Source: Ichthyophonus hoferi
Lineage: Eukaryota > Opisthokonta > Ichthyosporea > Ichthyophonida > Ichthyophonidae
DNA length: 13,135 nt
NCBI GenBank assembly: GCA_002751075.1
Contig: NAOQ01000647.1
Coordinates: forward strand, 1 to 13,135
Reading direction: 5' to 3'
The notes beneath the pieces are model-generated. The model had not been told where the DNA came from. It searched no databases and saw only the letters and a list, made by a program, of their open reading frames with translations. Shown here piece after piece: positions 9,263 to 13,135 of this stretch; position 1 is the first letter of the stretch; each line of letters starts with the position of its first letter. A program made the translations under genes and the position numbers.

Positions 9263-9827
9263 AATAGGCACTGGTGAAACAATCCACGGTCATTTTAAGA
9301 CCCCAAATGGTCTAAGGACTAGGGGTTAAATAGATTAATTTATTGGAGTGTCTACATTTTATAGATATTGTGTACACATTGATATAATTCGCGTAGCAAT
9401 TCCGACCACTCGCTATCCCTCGCATAGTAGACTTCTACCTATCAGGTTTGAGTAAATATGATGTGAAGTACAGAACCAATAAAACCTCTTTTAAACTTCT
9501 GATATTAAGCAAATCATAACGGTATAGTACAGGGTGCAATATTTCTCATTGTTGCATATTCATTTTGAATTACTGGATTGTTTTACATATATATTTTGAA
9601 TTAAGGATCAAGTATTTCGAAATTTAAAAGTAAATTATAGGTACATGCTTCCCAGATTATTGGGTACAATATCAGTTCAAAATAATATAAGCACGTGATA
9701 TTCAAATTAAAAATTTAGACCACAAGGTTAAAAATTAAAAATTATGTGAGAAATTTTGGAATGTTGTATATTTGTGTATATGGTTCCTATTTACAGTGAG
9801 AATATTTTTTCTCCAAAACAAATGCCC

Positions 9828-9849
9828 TATATATATATATATATATATA
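9828..9849. repeat. (TA)11 microsatellite
   Basis: Eleven TA units in non-coding DNA upstream of the C2H2 factor gene. It is self-complementary and could extrude as a hairpin, but has no other distinguishing feature. Confidence 0.95.
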
Positions 9850-10127
9850 CTCTTGCAATTCATAGTTACAGAGAGTAATTTTTTTTATGTGAATGCGTGG
9901 CTTAATCTGTGTTATCAAAAACACTTACAAAGTATGCTTTAGAATGTAGATTTATACTGGCCGATAGCTATGAGATCCCCTTTTCTTAAAAACAGAGCAT
10001 TATTGCTAATTTCTACTCATTTTTGTAAAACTCTTTATTAAAATATAAATATTCAAAAAAAATATTCAAAACATGACGACCATGGTAACGTCAATATTGT
10101 ATTTGAAACCAGCAGACATATATTTTC

Positions 10128-10167
10128 ATTGGTGACATGCTTAATTTTATAAAGTGGTGTCACCAAT
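10128..10167. repeat. Perfect 10-bp inverted repeat
   Basis: ATTGGTGACA at 10128-10137 and TGTCACCAAT at 10158-10167, separated by 20 bases. The arms are more GC-rich than the surroundings. It could be a hairpin or paired protein-binding sites. I found no flanking target duplication. Confidence 0.7.
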
Positions 10168-10330
10168 AAAAACGTTTTAGCCTGGAGGGATAGAACGAAC
10201 TCGAAGTAAATAGAAGTTGAAGCAAATTACCAGGACCTGTCGATTCGCTCATTCGTGCGTATTGGTCAAAACGACTGGCATGTAGCAAGCGGATTTGATG
10301 GCTAGATAATTTCAATTTATTCGGTGCCGG

Positions 10331-10440
10331 TGTTTTTCCTATTAACTGAATAATATTTTTTTAAAATAATTCTTAATATTAAAATTTAATTTTAACTTTA
10401 TTAGTTTGTTTCCTATTACTTAAGAATAATTTTTTTGGAA
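10331..10440. repeat. Imperfect direct and inverted repeat in AT-rich DNA
   Basis: TTTTTCCTATTA with AATAAT and a T-run (about 10333-10361) recurs as GTTTCCTATTA with AATAAT and a T-run (about 10408-10436). In addition AAAATAATTCTTAA (10363-10376) is nearly complementary to TTAAGAATAATTTTT (10420-10434). In sequence this AT-rich, such matches are weak evidence. Confidence 0.4.
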
Positions 10441-10605
10441 TTTTTTTTATAAAAATTAATCAAGAGCATTTTATTTATTTTTAAAACATATTTATATATA
10501 GAACGCGATCAAAGATTGGGCTACAAGCTAAAGTAAGATGAGCGCTTAACACTTAAAACCGCCTGATTATTAGCAAATCGGGTTTAAAAAAGATAACAAA
10601 AAAAT

Positions 10606-10632
10606 GCGCGATTATATATGTAATAATCACGC
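10606..10632. repeat. Inverted repeat, 9 of 10 paired
   Basis: GCGCGATTAT (10606-10615) pairs with ATAATCACGC (10623-10632) around a seven-base loop. The CG-containing stem stands out in AT-rich DNA. Confidence 0.6.
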
Positions 10633-10712
10633 TGATTAACCTAAATATATGAAGTTAAATCACCCTATAAAACTTTGATAAAATTAATTGTACGTTAAAA
10701 TATTATTGCTGC

Positions 10713-10805
10713 TTTCCTATTTAAATTTTAAATAAAAGTATTAATTTAAAGGAAACAAATATAATGGTCACGCAATCGTACAATATGATTGCTTGCTTAG
10801 ACCAC
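10713..10805. repeat. Adjacent imperfect inverted repeats
   Basis: TTTCCTATTTAAAT (10713-10726) pairs, with one bulge, with ATTTAAAGGAAA (10744-10755). Just right of it, TGGTC..GACCA encloses GCAATC..GATTGC (about 10765-10803), a nested hairpin with mismatches. The purpose is unknown. Confidence 0.45.
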
Positions 10806-11674
10806 TAATATTGCAGTGTTTAACTTTATGCTGGGTATGGTAAATCCCCATCTAGTGGAACTGGGAAAACTGATCGCATTTTTCTTACAATAAATCAAGT
10901 TACCGTGCTACTTTCGTTATTAAGTCGCTTGGGGGTGTATTGTTGATATAGCGATTAAGACACTTCACATGCTAGGAGGACTAGGTTTCTCACCATGCCA
11001 GTGCCTGCTTAAACCAGGAATTTGGTAACGATATTATTTACATTCCTAGTATAATCTACTTGCTCAATTTGGAAGTATTTCCCAATACCATATTAAGATC
11101 GTCTTTTTAAAATACGATGTGGCTTTCGATATACTCACTGAGTATTTTTTGATAAATGTTTTGCCCCCCTATCTTCTCTCTTCTAGCAATAACTACACTT
11201 CCTGGACCTTCTATAGACGCTGTTGCACTGCCTACTTCATAGTATTGCCGAATGGAGCTATTCCATGTGGTGCGTTTGTAGCGAATCAATGGTTTGATAT
11301 GTCACCACTCATCTTTTAAGATGAATTATCTATCCTTTGGCCAATTGTAATATATGCTTCCTCTATGACCGTTACCGTTATACATGCATTCTTATAACGC
11401 AAGTTGTTATAGCTTTGGATTTATCAATCTGATAACTCTTGTTGTAAAAGGTACACTGGGATATTATTATTGGACGAAGGTATTGAAACATGAGTTAGCT
11501 ATGAAGTCTTGTTGCCCCTAAAATAAAATAAAATACTGATGTAATTTATTAAACCAATTATGAGGTTACATGATGGTATATAAGCAGTACATTGTTTCTT
11601 AAACAAAGAAAAAAAAATCTTATTTTGAGAGAAAAAAATGAGAGGATCTTGTTTAAAAGTAATGAAAATTTATT

Positions 11675-11689
11675 GGGGGGAGGGCGGGG
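11675..11689 (+). other. Isolated G-rich patch
   Basis: GGGGGGAGGGCGGGG stands alone in very AT-rich DNA. It resembles a GC-box or zinc-finger site and has some quadruplex potential. No gene is visible beside it. Confidence 0.5.
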
Positions 11690-12287
11690 AAAGAAAAAGG
11701 AAATTTGGTTTTAATTTGTTCAAGTAGGTACAGCCTAATTATCATTGATTAGACTTATAGTCTTGGCTGATGTATGCTCTACGTTCATACCAATCATATT
11801 AATACTTGGAACACTTATTAATAGCTATTCCACGTGCGTTGAACTCTCTATTTGTTTGTTATTCGTTTAATTTTCATTTCCAAACCTGATTCTTATTTGT
11901 GGTGCCTTAAAGATAAATAATCATGGCCTTATCAACTCACAACCCTTTTATGGTTTCCCCTGTGTATGACAATGTCGATAGGTTGACATGATGAGACAGG
12001 CATTCAAAATTGTATCTATTACTTATCACTACTATAATGCAGTGTGGTAAAGACCAATATGTTTCATCATGAAGAGTCCGATGGAGAATTGTAGTAAGTG
12101 TGTAGTATTTTTATCACTAAATGACTGTAGATCTTTCCAAATATATACAAACTTTGGTATACCAATCGGGTTTGATGAAAGCAGCAGCGATTATGGTAAA
12201 TATGGTTGGAGACTTGTCTCTGATCTCTATTTTTCTAATTAGATCTCTTCAATATTGAAAAGATTATGTACATATCAACTATATACA

Positions 12288-12332
12288 AGCTATCAATTAT
12301 CATTTGTAAACAAGTGTTGATAATTAATAGCT
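12288..12332. repeat. Imperfect inverted repeat, 14 of 15 paired
   Basis: AGCTATCAATTATCA (12288-12302) is complementary to TGATAATTAATAGCT (12318-12332) except for one base. TTTG and CAAG extend the pairing inward past a small bulge. It sits inside a patch of other inverted and direct repeats. Confidence 0.65.
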
Positions 12333-12354
12333 AGAGACAGGTCTGTTCCTGTGA

Positions 12355-12471
12355 CCTCTATCCAGTAATAGTTGAAAGAAGTTCAAGGGGTGTTTTTGAT
12401 ATCTGATTCACGTGGGTTCTTGTGGGAGGCTCACCGAAAGTTCGTTTATTTTAACATTAGCTGGATAGAGG
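12355..12471. repeat. Perfect 11-bp inverted repeat with 95-bp spacer
   Basis: CCTCTATCCAG (12355-12365) is the exact complement of CTGGATAGAGG (12461-12471), and flanking TAAT/ATTA bases extend it with a small gap. This could be the ends of a tiny degraded inverted-repeat element or a folded RNA. No target-site duplication is evident. Confidence 0.5.
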
Positions 12472-12488
12472 ATTCAGGCTGGTCTTTG

Positions 12489-13032
12489 AAAGTCGTTACA
12501 TTGTGATGGCGTCCGGGTCAAGAAATCGGAAGAGTTAAGAGCTTACTGATTGATCTCATTGTGCGATTTCCACATTTGCATCCAAGCAAATCAAAGCATC
12601 GATTTCTTCAGTTGTAGATCCAACTTTAAGCCAGTGGAATGGTTTGCTTAATTTAAAATAATGCAATCCTGTCAATTTTCTTACATTTATTGTTTATTTC
12701 ACAATTCGGTTCATGCCAAGATGATTAACCTCCAATCAGAAGCAAAGTCTTGTTTATTTAGAAAAGCCTAATTTGACTCTTGTAAATCTTGCAAACATAA
12801 TATTTATACTTTTGAAATTTTCAGTCTCTCGCCTACTTATCAGTATTTTTTAGTGTGAACTATTAAGTTATGCGCATATAAATATAAGAATGAGAACCCC
12901 AATATTTTGCATGATTGGCAGTATATTAACTATTAAGTAAAGTCTTATGGAGTTATGATAATGGAATAATACCCAGTTTATGCTAGCCGGATTAGGTATA
13001 AAAGTCACATTGTGATGGGCAGTATTTGGGTC
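12489..13032. repeat. Pair of diverged direct repeats about 510 bp apart
   Basis: AAAGTC, then ACATTGTGATGG, then GGGTC occur in the same order and similar spacing at 12489-12519 and 13001-13032. Weaker likeness runs leftward (TAGCTGG..GGATTCAGG near 12458 and TAGCCGGATTAGG near 12984). This suggests two old copies of one repeat. Confidence 0.45.
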
Positions 13033-13135
13033 TGTACCTCTATTGACAGGTTAATTTTTTAATCCTCTGCAGGTATACAATAGATATATTTCGATCTATA
13101 ATGTAACAATTAAGTACTTTTGAGATAAAGTTTTA

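Larger units (their letters stand above)
8860..13135. other. Gene-poor AT-rich region upstream of the C2H2 factor
   Basis: Apart from the leader, repeats and hairpins listed separately, I see no supported gene in these 4.3 kb on either strand. The longest frames (about 60 residues, 11107-11319) overlap each other on opposite strands and match no family I know. The start of the region should hold the promoter of the C2H2 factor. A weak TATA-like CATAAATAG lies at about 8909-8917 on the minus strand. Confidence 0.6.

Noticed and set aside
11107-11319. Two open frames of about 60-66 codons on opposite strands over the same bases
   Set aside because: The minus-strand frame has no ATG start, neither shows a motif I recognise, and they overlap almost fully. 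Most likely chance frames in a slightly GC-richer patch.
12172-12195. TTGATGA..GCGA resembling a hammerhead ribozyme core
   Set aside because: The conserved GAAA box, cleavage site and supporting stems are not present.

Overview
The window looks like nuclear DNA of a eukaryote, most likely a fungus. It is AT-rich and full of simple repeats. One gene is split by spliceosomal introns with standard GT..AG borders, and another encodes a glutamine/asparagine-rich multi-finger C2H2 transcription factor of a style common in fungi. All recognisable coding sequence lies on the minus strand and uses the standard genetic code. Introns of about 0.3 to 1.3 kb are long for most fungi, so I lean to an early-diverging fungus with an expanded genome; this is inference and the lineage is not settled by sequence alone.

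Positions 1-4697 (minus) hold the 5' seven exons of a membrane-anchored ZZ-zinc-finger/EF-hand protein. I rebuilt it by joining exons whose reading phases and splice sites agree: 4574-4697, 3041-3289, 2187-2305, 1779-1878, 870-1021, 406-490 and 1-18. The gene continues past the left edge. Its introns carry microsatellites, a 60-bp tandem duplication and long pyrimidine tracts (read on the transcript strand) just before two acceptors.

Positions 4698-6103 are intergenic, with a short tandem repeat and no convincing gene. Positions 6104-8782 (minus) are one uninterrupted 892-codon frame for a transcription factor with eight C2H2 fingers. Its first two fingers have the CWCH2 signature shared by Zap1, Gli/Zic and PacC relatives. 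Its leader (8783 to about 9140) may contain a 5'-UTR intron or, alternatively, two overlapping upstream ORFs.

Positions 8860-13135 show no gene I can support. They hold simple repeats, several imperfect inverted repeats, a stem-loop followed by ten T on the minus strand (a Pol III-terminator-like shape), and a patch around 12.2-13.0 kb of mutually similar, partly inverted segments that may be an old degraded repeat. I saw no tRNA, rRNA, CRISPR array, intact transposon or virus-derived element. The two genes lie in the same orientation, but nothing in the sequence shows that they act together.
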